This document shows, in pieces, positions 17,813 to 27,446 of a stretch of 64,000 bases of DNA. This DNA comes from Clostridium pasteurianum DSM 525 = ATCC 6013 (lineage in GTDB: Bacteria > Bacillota > Clostridia > Clostridiales > Clostridiaceae), in NCBI RefSeq assembly GCF_000807255.1, contig NZ_CP009268.1, positions 2,820,384 to 2,884,383 on the forward strand. The letters are read 5' to 3'. The notes under the pieces are model-generated. The model ran no database searches, was not told the origin of the DNA, and worked only from the letters and a program-made list of their open reading frames with translations. Made by a program: the position numbers and the translations under genes. Each line of letters starts with the position of its first letter. The stretch's first letter is position 1.

Positions 17813-18703
17813 TTACTGAATTATGTATTTTTTTACGAACTCAAAAGGCTTATATGATTGTTTAGCCTTTCTAAGTCCTTCTTTTCCTAAATCCTGTTCT
17901 CTATTAATTACTTGAACATCACTAAAACATTGTTCAACAAAAGTTTTATTTACAAATGCGTAAAGTCCTCTAATCTCAGGATCTGCCTTTTCAATATGAA
18001 TAATAGCCATTTCTTCATTGACTTTTTCTCCTATAGTTAATCCAACTATATCATCCTTAACATAAACAACTATACCATTATATTCTAATTTATCTTTATT
18101 TTTTAATATCGCTTCTATACCTTGTGCTTCATATTTTAAATATTCATCTATTACATCACCCTTGTGCATAAGCCACTTATTAATAGATTCAATACAATTT
18201 TCTATAGGTACTTCTCTTATATTTTTAACATAATAATCATAATTTTTTACAAATTGATTATAGTGATTTTTCTTGCCATGAAGCTTTTTTCCTGCTAAAG
18301 ATATGAGACTATTGCTTGGATAAATATAATCAAAATTGTCTCTATCTTCAATTATCTCCCTTTCCACAGGGCAATATTCTCTCAGGTCTTCTACAAATTC
18401 ACATTCTAAATCCTTAAATAAATAGTCCATATTGTTTTTTATTTTATAATTATCAAGTACTTGAAAAATTTCTTTTAATTGATTTTTATCATAACCAATT
18501 GGCTGCATAAAATGAGTCTTACCATTAAAATCCATCTTTTTTAATATAAGTACACCATCATATACGGCATACTCTATATTACAGGCTTCTTTCCATATAA
18601 AAAGAGTTGTAAAAGAATACTCACAACTTTTAAAGTTAAAAGGTTTTAAATATTTATCAAATAATTCTTTATCCTCTAAATCAAGCTTTTTAAATTGTAA
18701 CAC
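17813..18703 (-). CDS. DUF2156-domain protein (GNAT-like, LPG synthetase C-terminal fold)
   Basis: A 296-residue protein matching the clostridial DUF2156 pattern. It has an N-terminal YSFTTLFIWKEA, a middle LHGKKNHYNQFVKNY (near 146-160) and a C-terminal NREQDLGKEGLRKAKQSYKP. The fold is that of tandem GNAT domains, related to the catalytic half of phosphatidylglycerol lysyltransferase (MprF). Unlike MprF there is no membrane part. The donor and acceptor are unknown; tRNA-dependent aminoacyl transfer is one possibility. Start at GTG 18703 behind GGAGTG; a TTG three bases upstream is an alternative. Confidence 0.8.
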   Translation of the reverse strand: MLQFKKLDLEDKELFDKYLKPFNFKSCEYSFTTLFIWKEACNIEYAVYDGVLILKKMDFNGKTHFMQPIGYDKNQLKEIFQVLDNYKIKNNMDYLFKDLECEFVEDLREYCPVEREIIEDRDNFDYIYPSNSLISLAGKKLHGKKNHYNQFVKNYDYYVKNIREVPIENCIESINKWLMHKGDVIDEYLKYEAQGIEAILKNKDKLEYNGIVVYVKDDIVGLTIGEKVNEEMAIIHIEKADPEIRGLYAFVNKTFVEQCFSDVQVINREQDLGKEGLRKAKQSYKPFEFVKKYIIQ

Positions 18704-18893
18704 CAAATCACTCCAATTCCATAGTTGGCTAAAAAATAATATCTGTTATCATTTAATACTTATTCAAATTATACTATTTTTTAATTTATAATACAAATAT
18801 AAAACTTATATTTATACTGCCATACTACTTTAATTATTTATAATATAAAAAAATAATAAGAGGATATAACAAAATATAATTAATAAATAATTT

Positions 18894-19727
18894 TTAATTC
18901 CTGTAAGCAGCTACAGACACAACTATATTACCTAAAGAATCACAACTTGTAGTTACAGAGTGACGTAAATTTTGATTACTTTCATTGTTAAAGGAATCCT
19001 TAACAAAAGACATAGCCTGTATACTGGAATCATATTGATCCTCTGGAAATTTAAAATCAACTTTAACTCCCTTTGTAATACTGCTAGTGCTTATAATAGC
19101 ATTATTAATACTGTAAGATGAATCTATTTTTTTAACAATAGTATTATTTACCTCTGCCGAGGATTGTATATCTTTAAAAGATTTACCATTTTTTATCGAG
19201 TCTTCAATGTATCTTATATCTTTTATATTATAATTTTTTATAAGATCAGCAGCTGCTCCAATGGAATCCTCATCTGAAGTAGTTAAAATAATACTGTCTA
19301 TATTTTTTACAGAATGTCCTTTTAAAGAGTCTTCTATATACTTTATATTATCAGTTTTTCCAGAATCAACAAGTATATTCTTACCATCAAATTGAATTAG
19401 CACAGCACCATTCAAACCATTGTTAATAAAGCTTACATTTAATGGATTGTTCTTTATGACACTGCTTACAGCCTGACTATCCATAGCTTCAAGATTGGTT
19501 ATTATTGATCCTTGATCTTTTGACATTGTAACATCATTTTTATTGGAGAGATTATTTTCTGTATTTATAGGAATCTTCCAAAAGCCTATAAATGCTATTA
19601 TAAACGAAATAATTACTCCTATAAAATAAAATTTAGTTTTACTATTTCTTTTAATAATAGAATTCATACCCATAGTAATAAAAAACACTGCAAACGAGCT
19701 TCCAAAAACCAGTAACAATATTTCCAT
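18894..19727 (-). CDS. Membrane-anchored MBL-fold protein lacking metal ligands (ComEC-like pseudoenzyme)
   Basis: A 277-residue protein with two N-terminal membrane segments (about 1-21 and 33-50). It has a linker and then a domain that follows the ComEC/Rec2 MBL pattern: VSFINNGLNGAVLIQF, ILVDSG, then IDSIILTTSDEDSIGAA. In active members the last motif is LTHxHxDHxGG; here TTSDEDS replaces the histidines, so metal-dependent hydrolysis is not expected. It is last in an operon behind rodA, rodA and an FabG-like reductase. A structural, sensing or ligand-binding role is inferred. Start at ATG 19727. Confidence 0.65.
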   Translation of the reverse strand: MEILLLVFGSSFAVFFITMGMNSIIKRNSKTKFYFIGVIISFIIAFIGFWKIPINTENNLSNKNDVTMSKDQGSIITNLEAMDSQAVSSVIKNNPLNVSFINNGLNGAVLIQFDGKNILVDSGKTDNIKYIEDSLKGHSVKNIDSIILTTSDEDSIGAAADLIKNYNIKDIRYIEDSIKNGKSFKDIQSSAEVNNTIVKKIDSSYSINNAIISTSSITKGVKVDFKFPEDQYDSSIQAMSFVKDSFNNESNQNLRHSVTTSCDSLGNIVVSVAAYRN

Positions 19728-19804
19728 AAACAAATCACTCCTTTTAATTCATTTATTAGAAATATTGCCATTTTATCCTCTAACTATTCATATAATAAGA
19801 TTTA

Positions 19805-20548
19805 TTATAACATACCACCATCTATAGTTATAATTTGTGAAGTTATATAACTTGAATTATCACTGGCAAGAAATACTGCTAATTTTCCAATTTCATCACA
19901 CCTTCCAAATCTCATCATAGGAATTTCTTCTTTAATATTTTTTATATCCTCATCACTAAATACACTATTCATGCTCGTATCAATAACTCCTGGCGATATA
20001 GCATTTACCCTTATGTTTGAAGGTGCCAGTTCCTTTCCCAGTGCCTTTGTAAATGAATTTATGGCTCCTTTTGACGCCGAATACAATACTTCACAGGAAG
20101 CTCCAACATTTCCCCATATAGAAGAGATATTTATTATAGAACCTTTCTTTTTTTCCAGCATATACTTTATCACAGCATTAGTGCAATTAAAAACAGATTT
20201 AAAATTAGCATCAAAAACTTCATTGTAATCTGATTCACAATGATCCATAAATAATCCTATTTTTGATACGCCTGCATTATTAATCAATACATCTATTTTA
20301 CCAAAATTCTCTATTATATCTTTCATCATAGCCGTTACAGCTTCAAAATCTCTTACATCTACCCTATATTCTTTTGCATAAACTCCCTCTCTATTTAAAA
20401 TCATCAAAGTTTCTTTTGCCCCAACTTCATCTTTTAAATAATTTATTGCTATTGATGCACCTTCCTTTGCCATTTCTATGGCTATATGTCTTCCTATTCC
20501 TCTAGAAGATCCAGTTACAAGTACAACTTTTCCATCTAAACATCCCAT
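19805..20548 (-). CDS. FabG-like SDR, probable YmfI-type (EF-P 5-aminopentanone reductase)
   Basis: A 247-residue SDR with TGSSRGIG (near 12), NNAG (near 89), and catalytic Ser and YSASK (near 151-155). The segment IWGNVGASCEVLYSASKGAINSFTKALGKELAPS closely follows YmfI-type reductases, which complete a modification of elongation factor P in Bacillus. Generic 3-oxoacyl-ACP reductase is the alternative. GGGGGAG precedes the ATG. It lies 32 nt after rodA and upstream of the degenerate MBL gene, so envelope context rather than a fatty acid operon. Confidence 0.75.
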   Translation of the reverse strand: MGCLDGKVVLVTGSSRGIGRHIAIEMAKEGASIAINYLKDEVGAKETLMILNREGVYAKEYRVDVRDFEAVTAMMKDIIENFGKIDVLINNAGVSKIGLFMDHCESDYNEVFDANFKSVFNCTNAVIKYMLEKKKGSIINISSIWGNVGASCEVLYSASKGAINSFTKALGKELAPSNIRVNAISPGVIDTSMNSVFSDEDIKNIKEEIPMMRFGRCDEIGKLAVFLASDNSSYITSQIITIDGGML

Positions 20549-20579
20549 TAAACTATAACTCCCCCAAAACTCTTTATTA

Positions 20580-21683
20580 TTAAAAGTTTATCTTTTTCTT
20601 TCTCATTCCAACATTTAATACTAATGCCAAAGCCATAAAGTTGGCTATTATAGAACTTCCTCCAGCACTCATAAGCGGAAGAGTTATTCCAGAGATAGGT
20701 GCAAGTCCTATAGTCATTGCTATATTTTGATATATTGAGAAAGTGAGTCCTGCAAATGTTCCTATGCAAATAAACCTTCCCAAATTATCCTTTGAATTTC
20801 TAGCTGTAACCAATATCCTATAGAGAATTATTACATATAATGCTAAAAGTACAATAGCACCAATTAGTCCCCATTGTTCACCTACTGCTGAAAATATAAA
20901 ATCTGTACGGGCTTCTGGTATATATCCTCCTGCTACTTGAGTACCATGTAAAAATCCCTTTCCCAAAATACCGCCAGAACCTATACCTATTTTTGAATTA
21001 GTCAACTGATATCCTGTAGTCTGCTCTGTAAGCTCTGGATGTAAAAAAGATGTTATTCTTGCCATCTGATATGCCTTTAGAATATGTGCTTTCCATACAA
21101 TAAATGAGGCAGGTATAATTAGAGCTATAGCTCCAAATATTATTTTTAAATTAAGTCCTGATATGAAAAGTATGCCAAAGGATATGCAAATACAAATTAT
21201 TGCCATACCCAAATTAGGCTGTTTATAGAGCATTATTGTGGGTATGGCAGTATAAAATAATATCTTAATGAGATTTTTAGGTCTGTTTATATCGCCTTCC
21301 ATATAGCTTATTTTTTTAGCAATAATTAATGCTAATGCCATTCTAAAAAATTCTGCTGGTTCAATAGCTGGTAGTGGGCCTATTTTAAGCCATGAATTAG
21401 CACCATTTACACTCATGTCTTGTATATCTGTAGCTAATAATAAAACAACTCCAATCCAGTATATAATTTCAGAATAATTGCTCATTATATTATAATCAAT
21501 TAATAATATAACATAACAAATTAATATTGCCATAATTATAAAGATAATTTGTGTTCTCAAATAGGAAATACCTGAAGCACTATATATATTCATGACTCCA
21601 AAAATTGAAATTGCAAGTGCTGTAATGATCAAAGTAATATCTAGTTGTCTTAATAATCTAGCATCTATAATCCATTTTCTCAA
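20580..21683 (-). CDS. rodA: RodA-type SEDS peptidoglycan glycosyltransferase (paralogue 1)
   Basis: A 367-residue SEDS protein with ten or so hydrophobic segments. It polymerises lipid II glycan with a partner class B PBP. The conserved ARTDFIFSAVGEQWGLIG (near 250) contains the Asp essential in RodA. The C-terminal ISGITLPLMSAGGSSIIANF is the family signature. It is nearly collinear with the next gene upstream, about two thirds identical by eye. It differs at the otherwise conserved GEEWG (here GEQWG). Start at TTG 21683 behind GGAGG. It shares an operon with its paralogue, an SDR and a degenerate MBL protein. Confidence 0.88.
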   Translation of the reverse strand: MRKWIIDARLLRQLDITLIITALAISIFGVMNIYSASGISYLRTQIIFIIMAILICYVILLIDYNIMSNYSEIIYWIGVVLLLATDIQDMSVNGANSWLKIGPLPAIEPAEFFRMALALIIAKKISYMEGDINRPKNLIKILFYTAIPTIMLYKQPNLGMAIICICISFGILFISGLNLKIIFGAIALIIPASFIVWKAHILKAYQMARITSFLHPELTEQTTGYQLTNSKIGIGSGGILGKGFLHGTQVAGGYIPEARTDFIFSAVGEQWGLIGAIVLLALYVIILYRILVTARNSKDNLGRFICIGTFAGLTFSIYQNIAMTIGLAPISGITLPLMSAGGSSIIANFMALALVLNVGMRKKKINF

Positions 21684-21818
21684 GCTAAGGACCTCCAAAC
21701 AAAATTTTATGCTATTTTCATTATTAATAAAAGTATACTATTTGTCAAATAGAAACTAGAGCCTGTCAGATATTAACTGAAATTATCTGAAAAGCCCTTT
21801 ATCTCCATCTTAATAATA

Positions 21819-22931
21819 CTAAAAATTTATTTTTTTCTTTCTCATACTTATATTTAACACTAATGCCAAAGCCATAAAGTTTGATATTATAGAACTACCT
21901 CCTGCACTCATAAAAGGAAGAGTTATTCCCGATATAGGTGTAAGACCTATAGTCATTGCTATATTTTGATATATTGAAAATGTAAGTGAAGCAAAAGTCC
22001 CCACACAAACGAGTTTACCTAAAATATCTTTTGACATTTTAGATATTTTTAATATTCTATAAAGAAGTATTCCATATGAAATTAAAAGTGTACCAGTACC
22101 AATTAACCCCCATTCTTCTCCTACTACCGAGAATATAAAGTCTGTATGAGCGAAAGGTACATAGCCTCCAGATATTTGAGTACTATTTAGATATCCCTTA
22201 CCCCAAAATCCCCCCGATCCTATACCAATCTTTGAATTGATAAGCTGATAGCCTGTACTCTGTTGATGAGCTTCAGGATTTAAAAATGAGGTTATTCTTG
22301 CTATTTGATAAGGTTGTAACAACACTTCCCAGGCTATAAAACATACAACTATACCTAAAGCTATAGTTCCCAATATTATTTTTAAATTAAGTCCTGATAT
22401 AAATAATATAGAAGAAACTATAAAAATACATATTACAGCTAATCCCATTTCAGGCTGTTTCAGTATTAATATTAGAGGTATCATTGTGTATACTATTATC
22501 TTAATCAAATTTCTAGGTTCATTTATACTTCCATCCATAGTACTTACTTTTTTAGCAATAATAATTATTAATGCTATTTTTAAAAATTCTGTTGGTTGTA
22601 TAGCTGGTAAAGGTCCTAATTTAAGCCATGAATTGGAACCATTTATAACAGTACCCTGTAGTTCAGTTGCCAATAATAATACTATACCAATCCAATAAAA
22701 AACATCTGAATAATTACTTATTAAATTATAATCAATTAATAATATAATATAGCAAATCACTATGGCTACAAGTATATATATAACTTGCGTTCTTAAATAA
22801 AAAGTACCTGAAGAAATTCTAGTTGCACTATATATATTCATAACACCAAAAATAGCTATAGCTAATGTAACAACTACTAATGGTACATCAATTTGTCTTA
22901 ACAACCTAATGTCTATAATCCACTTTTTCAA
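21819..22931 (-). CDS. rodA: RodA-type SEDS peptidoglycan glycosyltransferase (paralogue 2)
   Basis: A 370-residue RodA-like membrane protein, first of the tandem pair. It has the catalytic-type AHTDFIFSVVGEEWGLIG and the C-terminal ISGITLPFMSAGGSSII signature. The N-terminus LKKWIIDIRLLRQID aligns with LRKWIIDARLLRQLD of the downstream copy. A four-residue insertion (near residue 40) is the main length difference. Start at TTG 22931 behind GGGGG, parallel to the start of the second copy. No PBP gene is adjacent, so the partner transpeptidase must be elsewhere. No clear promoter was read in 22932-23080. Confidence 0.87.
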   Translation of the reverse strand: MKKWIIDIRLLRQIDVPLVVVTLAIAIFGVMNIYSATRISSGTFYLRTQVIYILVAIVICYIILLIDYNLISNYSDVFYWIGIVLLLATELQGTVINGSNSWLKLGPLPAIQPTEFLKIALIIIIAKKVSTMDGSINEPRNLIKIIVYTMIPLILILKQPEMGLAVICIFIVSSILFISGLNLKIILGTIALGIVVCFIAWEVLLQPYQIARITSFLNPEAHQQSTGYQLINSKIGIGSGGFWGKGYLNSTQISGGYVPFAHTDFIFSVVGEEWGLIGTGTLLISYGILLYRILKISKMSKDILGKLVCVGTFASLTFSIYQNIAMTIGLTPISGITLPFMSAGGSSIISNFMALALVLNISMRKKKINF

Positions 22932-23089
22932 ATTGGAAACCCCCATACAAAAAATTTACACTAAAGTTATTATCCATAAAAAGTGTATACTTTGTCAATT
23001 AATAAATAATTAAATTTGCATAAAATTTATAATACATACCTCAAAATAAAAATTAAAGGTAATTATAATTATTCCTAATCAGCAAAAAA

Positions 23090-23119
23090 ACTTACTTGAA
23101 TATTTACAATCAAGCAAGT
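23090..23119 (-). terminator. Terminator after the DUF3892 gene
   Basis: On the minus strand ACTTGCTTGA and TCAAGTAAGT (one mismatch) form a hairpin, followed by seven T. It lies 26 bases past the stop. Confidence 0.8.
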
Positions 23120-23144
23120 TCTATAGAATATATTATAATTTAAA

Positions 23145-23363
23145 TCAACTCATACTATTAGGATCTTCAATATTTTTCAAATGTTCATTTCCTTCCGAAT
23201 CAGACTCAATTGTAACTCCTCTAATCAATCCCTGAGATGCCATACTTACTGCCTCTTCCTTCATTATTATATCTCCATTTTCTAACTTATATGCGATAAC
23301 ATCATTATTATTGTTTTTAATAGTATCTTGTATTATATGTGAACTTCTAAAGGCAAATTGCAT
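23145..23363 (-). CDS. DUF3892-domain small protein
   Basis: A 72-residue protein. YKLENGDIIMKEEAVSMASQ followed by GLIRGVTIESDSEGNEHL follows the DUF3892 pattern: an L-x-(D/N)G strand, the EAV-x-(L/M)A helix, then G-(V/I)-x-V with a late NG-x-E-x-L. The domain is small, widespread in Firmicutes and of unknown function. Start at ATG 23363 with AAGGAGGAG four bases upstream, not the upstream 23387 start. It stands alone with its own terminator. Confidence 0.75.
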   Translation of the reverse strand: MQFAFRSSHIIQDTIKNNNNDVIAYKLENGDIIMKEEAVSMASQGLIRGVTIESDSEGNEHLKNIEDPNSMS

Positions 23364-23471
23364 AGAACTCCTCCTTAAGTCATACAATAATATTACAGGT
23401 AAACAGTAACATTCATTTTAATATATATGTTATCCAGATTAGCATTTATTATACTATTAACATATTACTAG

Positions 23472-24119
23472 TTAATTGTTACTATCTTTTAACTTAGCTT
23501 TTAAAAACATAATTTCCATACCTAGATCAGTAAATTTTTTTTCATATTCAGTCATTACATTAGGTTCAAATCCACTCCTATGCAAATCATAAGTATAAAA
23601 CAATAGTTCAAATCCAAAATTATTTAAATATTCTAAAGAAGCATCAAACAATTCTCTATTGTCAGTTTTAAACCAAATTTCCGTACCTGGTTTTATAAAT
23701 TGTTTATATTTTTCTAAAAATCTTGTATGAGTAAGTCTTCTCTTATTATGTCTATCTTTAGGCCACGGATTACAAAAGTTAATATAAATTCTGCTTATTT
23801 CATTCTTATCAAATATTTCAGTTATAAAAGCTATTTCAAGAGGGATTATTCTAACATTATCAAGTTCAGCCTCTTTAATCTTTCTAAGTACATATACTAA
23901 AACTTCATCCTTTAAATCTATGGCTATATAATTTTTATCTGGATTGTCTATTGCATTTTTAGTTATAAATTCTCCCCTGCCACAACCAAGTTCTAAGTAT
24001 ATTTCATTATCATTATTAAATATTTCTTTCCATCTACCTGTGTATTCTCTAGGTTCTGTTATAACTAATGGACTTTCCTCCATTTCAGGTCTAGCCCACC
24101 ACTTTTTTCTAAGTCGCAT
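23472..24119 (-). CDS. trmB: tRNA (guanine-N7-)-methyltransferase TrmB
   Basis: A 215-residue methyltransferase that makes m7G46 in tRNA variable loops with S-adenosylmethionine. ELGCGRGEF (near 43-51) is the SAM loop. [19 protein letters not shown] (near 112-130) contains the NPWPK-x-RH motif typical of TrmB. KTDNRELF and a late TEYE complete the family signature. The ATG follows GGAGG. It is full length and not in an obvious operon. About 270 AT-rich bases upstream (24120-24391) hold no gene or recognised signal. Confidence 0.93.
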   Translation of the reverse strand: MRLRKKWWARPEMEESPLVITEPREYTGRWKEIFNNDNEIYLELGCGRGEFITKNAIDNPDKNYIAIDLKDEVLVYVLRKIKEAELDNVRIIPLEIAFITEIFDKNEISRIYINFCNPWPKDRHNKRRLTHTRFLEKYKQFIKPGTEIWFKTDNRELFDASLEYLNNFGFELLFYTYDLHRSGFEPNVMTEYEKKFTDLGMEIMFLKAKLKDSNN

Positions 24120-24391
24120 TGTTTTTCCTCCGTTAATCTCATTCTAAGTATATAATATAATAATAAAAAATCTATTGACCTCTACTTAATAAATAATTTA
24201 TATAACACTTTACTTATTAAAAACATAAAAGTACCAGATTTATAGATAATCAATTAATCACAATAAATTCATATAGGCACTAAAATAAAACGATGTCTTA
24301 AAAATATAATAAAACAAATTAACCATTATATTCAAAACACCGTAATATATCTATTGTATATATTTCTCTGGTAATTAAATTATATAATTTC

Positions 24392-25045
24392 TTAACCTAT
24401 AACTACTGAAGCCAAATTTCTAAAAGCTCTATATATGGCATTTGAAGGTATTCCTACGATATAATCAAAAACTGATCTGCCTCCAATTATAGGCATTACA
24501 AAAGCTATAAATATAATTAATTGATATCTATACATAGAATCAGCTATATTGTAAAAAAACTTGGGAAATAAATCCCTTAAAACGTGGAACCCATCAAATC
24601 CAGGTATTGGTATAAGATTTAATATACAAAGCATACAATTTAAATAAGATATAAAAGTACATATAGTTATAATAACAGCAGTAAGATCCGATATTGGTAC
24701 TATCTTAGAAAGTATTGCAGTTACAAATGCAAAAATTAAACCTATTGCTAAATTAGATAATGGTCCAGCAATTGATACCTTTAAATCATCTTTATAATAA
24801 TTCTTATAAGCACTAGGATTAGTTTGTACAGGTTTTGCCCAGCCAAATCCCATCAACAATATCAATATAAATCCTATGGGATCAATGTGTGCTATTGGAT
24901 TTAATGTAAGTCTTCCTTGAAATTTAGGAGTTTTATCACCTAATTTATCTGCTACAAACGCATGAGCATATTCATGAACTGTAAAGGCTAATAATATGGC
25001 TGGTATTAATAAAATTTTATTTAAAAGTGTTGACGAATCAAACAA
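24392..25045 (-). CDS. Site-2 protease family (M50) membrane metallopeptidase
   Basis: A 217-residue integral membrane protease of the short bacterial M50 type, without a PDZ domain. FTVHEYAHAFVADKLGD near residue 20-35 carries the HExxH zinc motif inside a membrane segment. NLIPIPGFDGFHVLRDLFP near 150-168 carries the third ligand in the NPxPGxDG motif. Four or more hydrophobic helices are evident. Start at TTG 25045, preceded by AAAGGAGG at good spacing; an ATG-started longer frame from 25138 has no ribosome site. The substrate is unknown; family members cleave anti-sigma factors or signal-peptide remnants. Confidence 0.85.
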   Translation of the reverse strand: MFDSSTLLNKILLIPAILLAFTVHEYAHAFVADKLGDKTPKFQGRLTLNPIAHIDPIGFILILLMGFGWAKPVQTNPSAYKNYYKDDLKVSIAGPLSNLAIGLIFAFVTAILSKIVPISDLTAVIITICTFISYLNCMLCILNLIPIPGFDGFHVLRDLFPKFFYNIADSMYRYQLIIFIAFVMPIIGGRSVFDYIVGIPSNAIYRAFRNLASVVIG

Positions 25046-25239
25046 AAAATATTCCTCCTTTTTAAACAACATATATTCATTATAACAAATTTTCAATAAA
25101 TATATAATACTTATTGAAAAATAGTAAAATAAGTCCAAAAATCAACTTAGTATTTAATAATTTATGTTAAATAAACAAGTATATACGCTGTTATCTCTAA
25201 CTTATATATAGATAGATAACAACAAATACTAATTAAGAC

Positions 25240-26265
25240 TTATTTATAAATGGTTTTCACTAATTTTCCGTTATCATTAGAAATTATAACCTTTTCATTC
25301 ATTTCAAGTAAATTTCCTGCATAAGCAGTAATTTTATTGCTCTTTAAAGCTTGTACCTGCTTTTTTAATGGACTATCAACATATATTTCTCCATTTTCTG
25401 ATATATATACATCTTTAGTATTAAATGCTTCAGTAGGATTTAATAACTGCCATTGATCTGTAGAGTTTTGTGGACTTCCATAATATATTTTATCTATCTT
25501 ACCGTTAGAAAGATTTCCTATATAAATATTATCATTATTATCACATCCCAAAATAACGGGATTCTGAATATCTTTAAATACTATGCTGTGGTTTTTATTT
25601 GTAGTCTGTATATTATTACTATAGGTATTTTCATAAATCAATTCATCTTCATGAGGAAGAATTTTAATATTCCCAAGCTTAGTACTTATATTAATTTTAG
25701 TTACTTCATTCATGGCATTTACTTCATAAACATCTGTTCTTGAGGAATCTCTTTTAACTTTTAAGAACATCAGATTTGTTATCGGTGAAACTTGTATATC
25801 TTCTACCTCTGATTCACTATTTGACCAAGATATTCTCTCTATATTATCTTTAACATCTTTAGAAGCATCATAATATTTTAATTCAATACTACCGCTATTA
25901 TCACCAGCAGTTTTCTCTGCTATAATAATTCTATGCCTATCCGGTAACCATTTATACATTGATATTTTATTACCTTCAGAGGCCTTTACACTCTTTTCCT
26001 GACCATTAGAAGTATTAATGACTTTAATAATATTATTTTGACAATAAGAAATGAAATTTCCATCATAAGATGCCATTACCTTTTGAACATCTACCGGTAT
26101 ATCTATTGATGCCTCTTGCTTTTTAGTTGATTTTACCTCTATCTTTTTTGTTTGAAAGGCTGCCTCTGCCTGCAAATAATTTTTATTTATATAATATAAT
26201 GTAGTAAATTGTATTGCTAAAGATATAATAATCCATATAGTTATATGTTTTAGTATTTTGCCCAT
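25240..26265 (-). CDS. Membrane-anchored beta-propeller-like protein (copy B)
   Basis: A 341-residue protein with one N-terminal membrane segment (HITIWIIISLAIQFTTLYYI) and an extracytoplasmic region of short beta-rich repeats. Blade-like pieces include KVMASYDGNFISYCQNNIIKVI, YKWLPDRHRIIIAEK and ILGCDNNDNIYIGN, spaced as in a six- or seven-bladed propeller. No enzyme motif is seen. Start at ATG 26265 with AGGAGG upstream; the glycosidase gene ends at 26276. It aligns with the protein at 27447-28487 over most of its length, sharing (Y/A)YKWVPD(T/R)-type and KIYYG motifs. Function unknown; a scaffold or sensor for its glycosidase neighbour is inferred. Confidence 0.65.
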   Translation of the reverse strand: MGKILKHITIWIIISLAIQFTTLYYINKNYLQAEAAFQTKKIEVKSTKKQEASIDIPVDVQKVMASYDGNFISYCQNNIIKVINTSNGQEKSVKASEGNKISMYKWLPDRHRIIIAEKTAGDNSGSIELKYYDASKDVKDNIERISWSNSESEVEDIQVSPITNLMFLKVKRDSSRTDVYEVNAMNEVTKINISTKLGNIKILPHEDELIYENTYSNNIQTTNKNHSIVFKDIQNPVILGCDNNDNIYIGNLSNGKIDKIYYGSPQNSTDQWQLLNPTEAFNTKDVYISENGEIYVDSPLKKQVQALKSNKITAYAGNLLEMNEKVIISNDNGKLVKTIYK

Positions 26266-26275
26266 TGGTTTCCTC

Positions 26276-27304
26276 CTAGTTTTCAACATAGACAACTGAA
26301 GGTACATATCTTTCCCCAACAGCATCACATGGATTATTTATAACATCTCCATTATAATACATTGTAGTTGAAGAACCTCCATCCAAATTTATAGCATTTA
26401 CAGCTCCATACTGCAGCATAGCTGTTCTTACATCTTCATAGGTAGCACCAGCACTCTTTAATTGTCTTCCATCTATAACCAACAAAAGTATAGCGCCATC
26501 TTTTCTCTGTCCTATAGCAGTTCTCGGAGCAATACCACCTTCTTCAGTAATGGGCTGAGGTTTACCATTTATCACCAGCACAGGTCCAAAAGAAATAGCA
26601 TCTGTGACATTACTTGATTTTAAATCTTCAATACTGTAATTTCCGACCAATAATTTTCCATCAACATCAATTCCCATAGTAGGTACTTTCTGAGATAAAT
26701 TTCCCGAATTATTTGATATGACCCTTCCTTTAGACATCAAAATACCTATAGGATTTCCTCCAGTTCCAGTATACTTAGAATTTCCAGAAGAAGATTCATC
26801 ACTAAAACCTCCACCATTAATAGCTGCTATTGCATTATTTTCCTGTGCAATTACACTAGTACATTGACCTTCTTTACCTAGATTCTTTGTATAACCAACT
26901 TTTACCCTAGTTGGATCATGTATGATTAACATATATCCCTTAAATTTTTTACCATCAACATCATATCTTTCTATGTCACTGTCGTTTTTATGCTCAACAT
27001 TTATCTGGTCTACGTTTACCTTCTCTGTGCTCTCACTAAGTTTTTGATGGGCTAAATCAGTGTTAGTAAGTTTATTTATATCTGCATCTGACAAAAACCA
27101 TTTAGCTACATATTGATGTCTGCCAGAAGTCATAAATGCACCAACAACTGTCTTTTTTATATTTAAAAAAGGTCCATAAAATACTATAAATACTAAAGTA
27201 ATAGATGTAAAAATAATCTCAAATAGAAGGAAACCCATTGAATATTTTAATTTACTAAATTTATTTTTCCTCTTACCTTCTTTTTCTAATTTGGAATCAG
27301 ACAT
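26276..27304 (-). CDS. Phosphodiester glycosidase family (NAGPA domain) membrane protein (copy B)
   Basis: A 342-residue protein with a cytoplasmic basic N-terminus, a membrane segment near residues 21-45 and an external NAGPA/DUF2233 domain. Domain motifs are AINGGGF near 158, the GISFGPVL(V)INGK strand, GIAPRTAIGQRKDGAILLLVIDGRQ (near 255-279) and INLDGGGSTTMYYNG near 315. Family members cleave sugar phosphodiesters; the animal enzyme uncovers mannose-6-phosphate, and bacterial members act on wall or exopolysaccharide sugars. The substrate here is unknown. The start is ATG behind GAAAGGAT. It is the second copy of a duplicated two-gene unit. Confidence 0.85.
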   Translation of the reverse strand: MSDSKLEKEGKRKNKFSKLKYSMGFLLFEIIFTSITLVFIVFYGPFLNIKKTVVGAFMTSGRHQYVAKWFLSDADINKLTNTDLAHQKLSESTEKVNVDQINVEHKNDSDIERYDVDGKKFKGYMLIIHDPTRVKVGYTKNLGKEGQCTSVIAQENNAIAAINGGGFSDESSSGNSKYTGTGGNPIGILMSKGRVISNNSGNLSQKVPTMGIDVDGKLLVGNYSIEDLKSSNVTDAISFGPVLVINGKPQPITEEGGIAPRTAIGQRKDGAILLLVIDGRQLKSAGATYEDVRTAMLQYGAVNAINLDGGSSTTMYYNGDVINNPCDAVGERYVPSVVYVEN

Positions 27305-27446
27305 TTTATCTATCCTTTCTAAAATAAATACTACTACATTCTACTATAAATAGACAAAATTTTAAATAGTGTTCATGATTAATTTACTTTTAGGAACATT
27401 CAAATAAATGTCCTCCTCTTTGGCTTTCTATTTATTTTCATATACC

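Noticed and set aside
20548-20769. A 73-codon minus-strand frame overlapping rodA
   Set aside because: It is out of frame inside the rodA gene and has no independent support.
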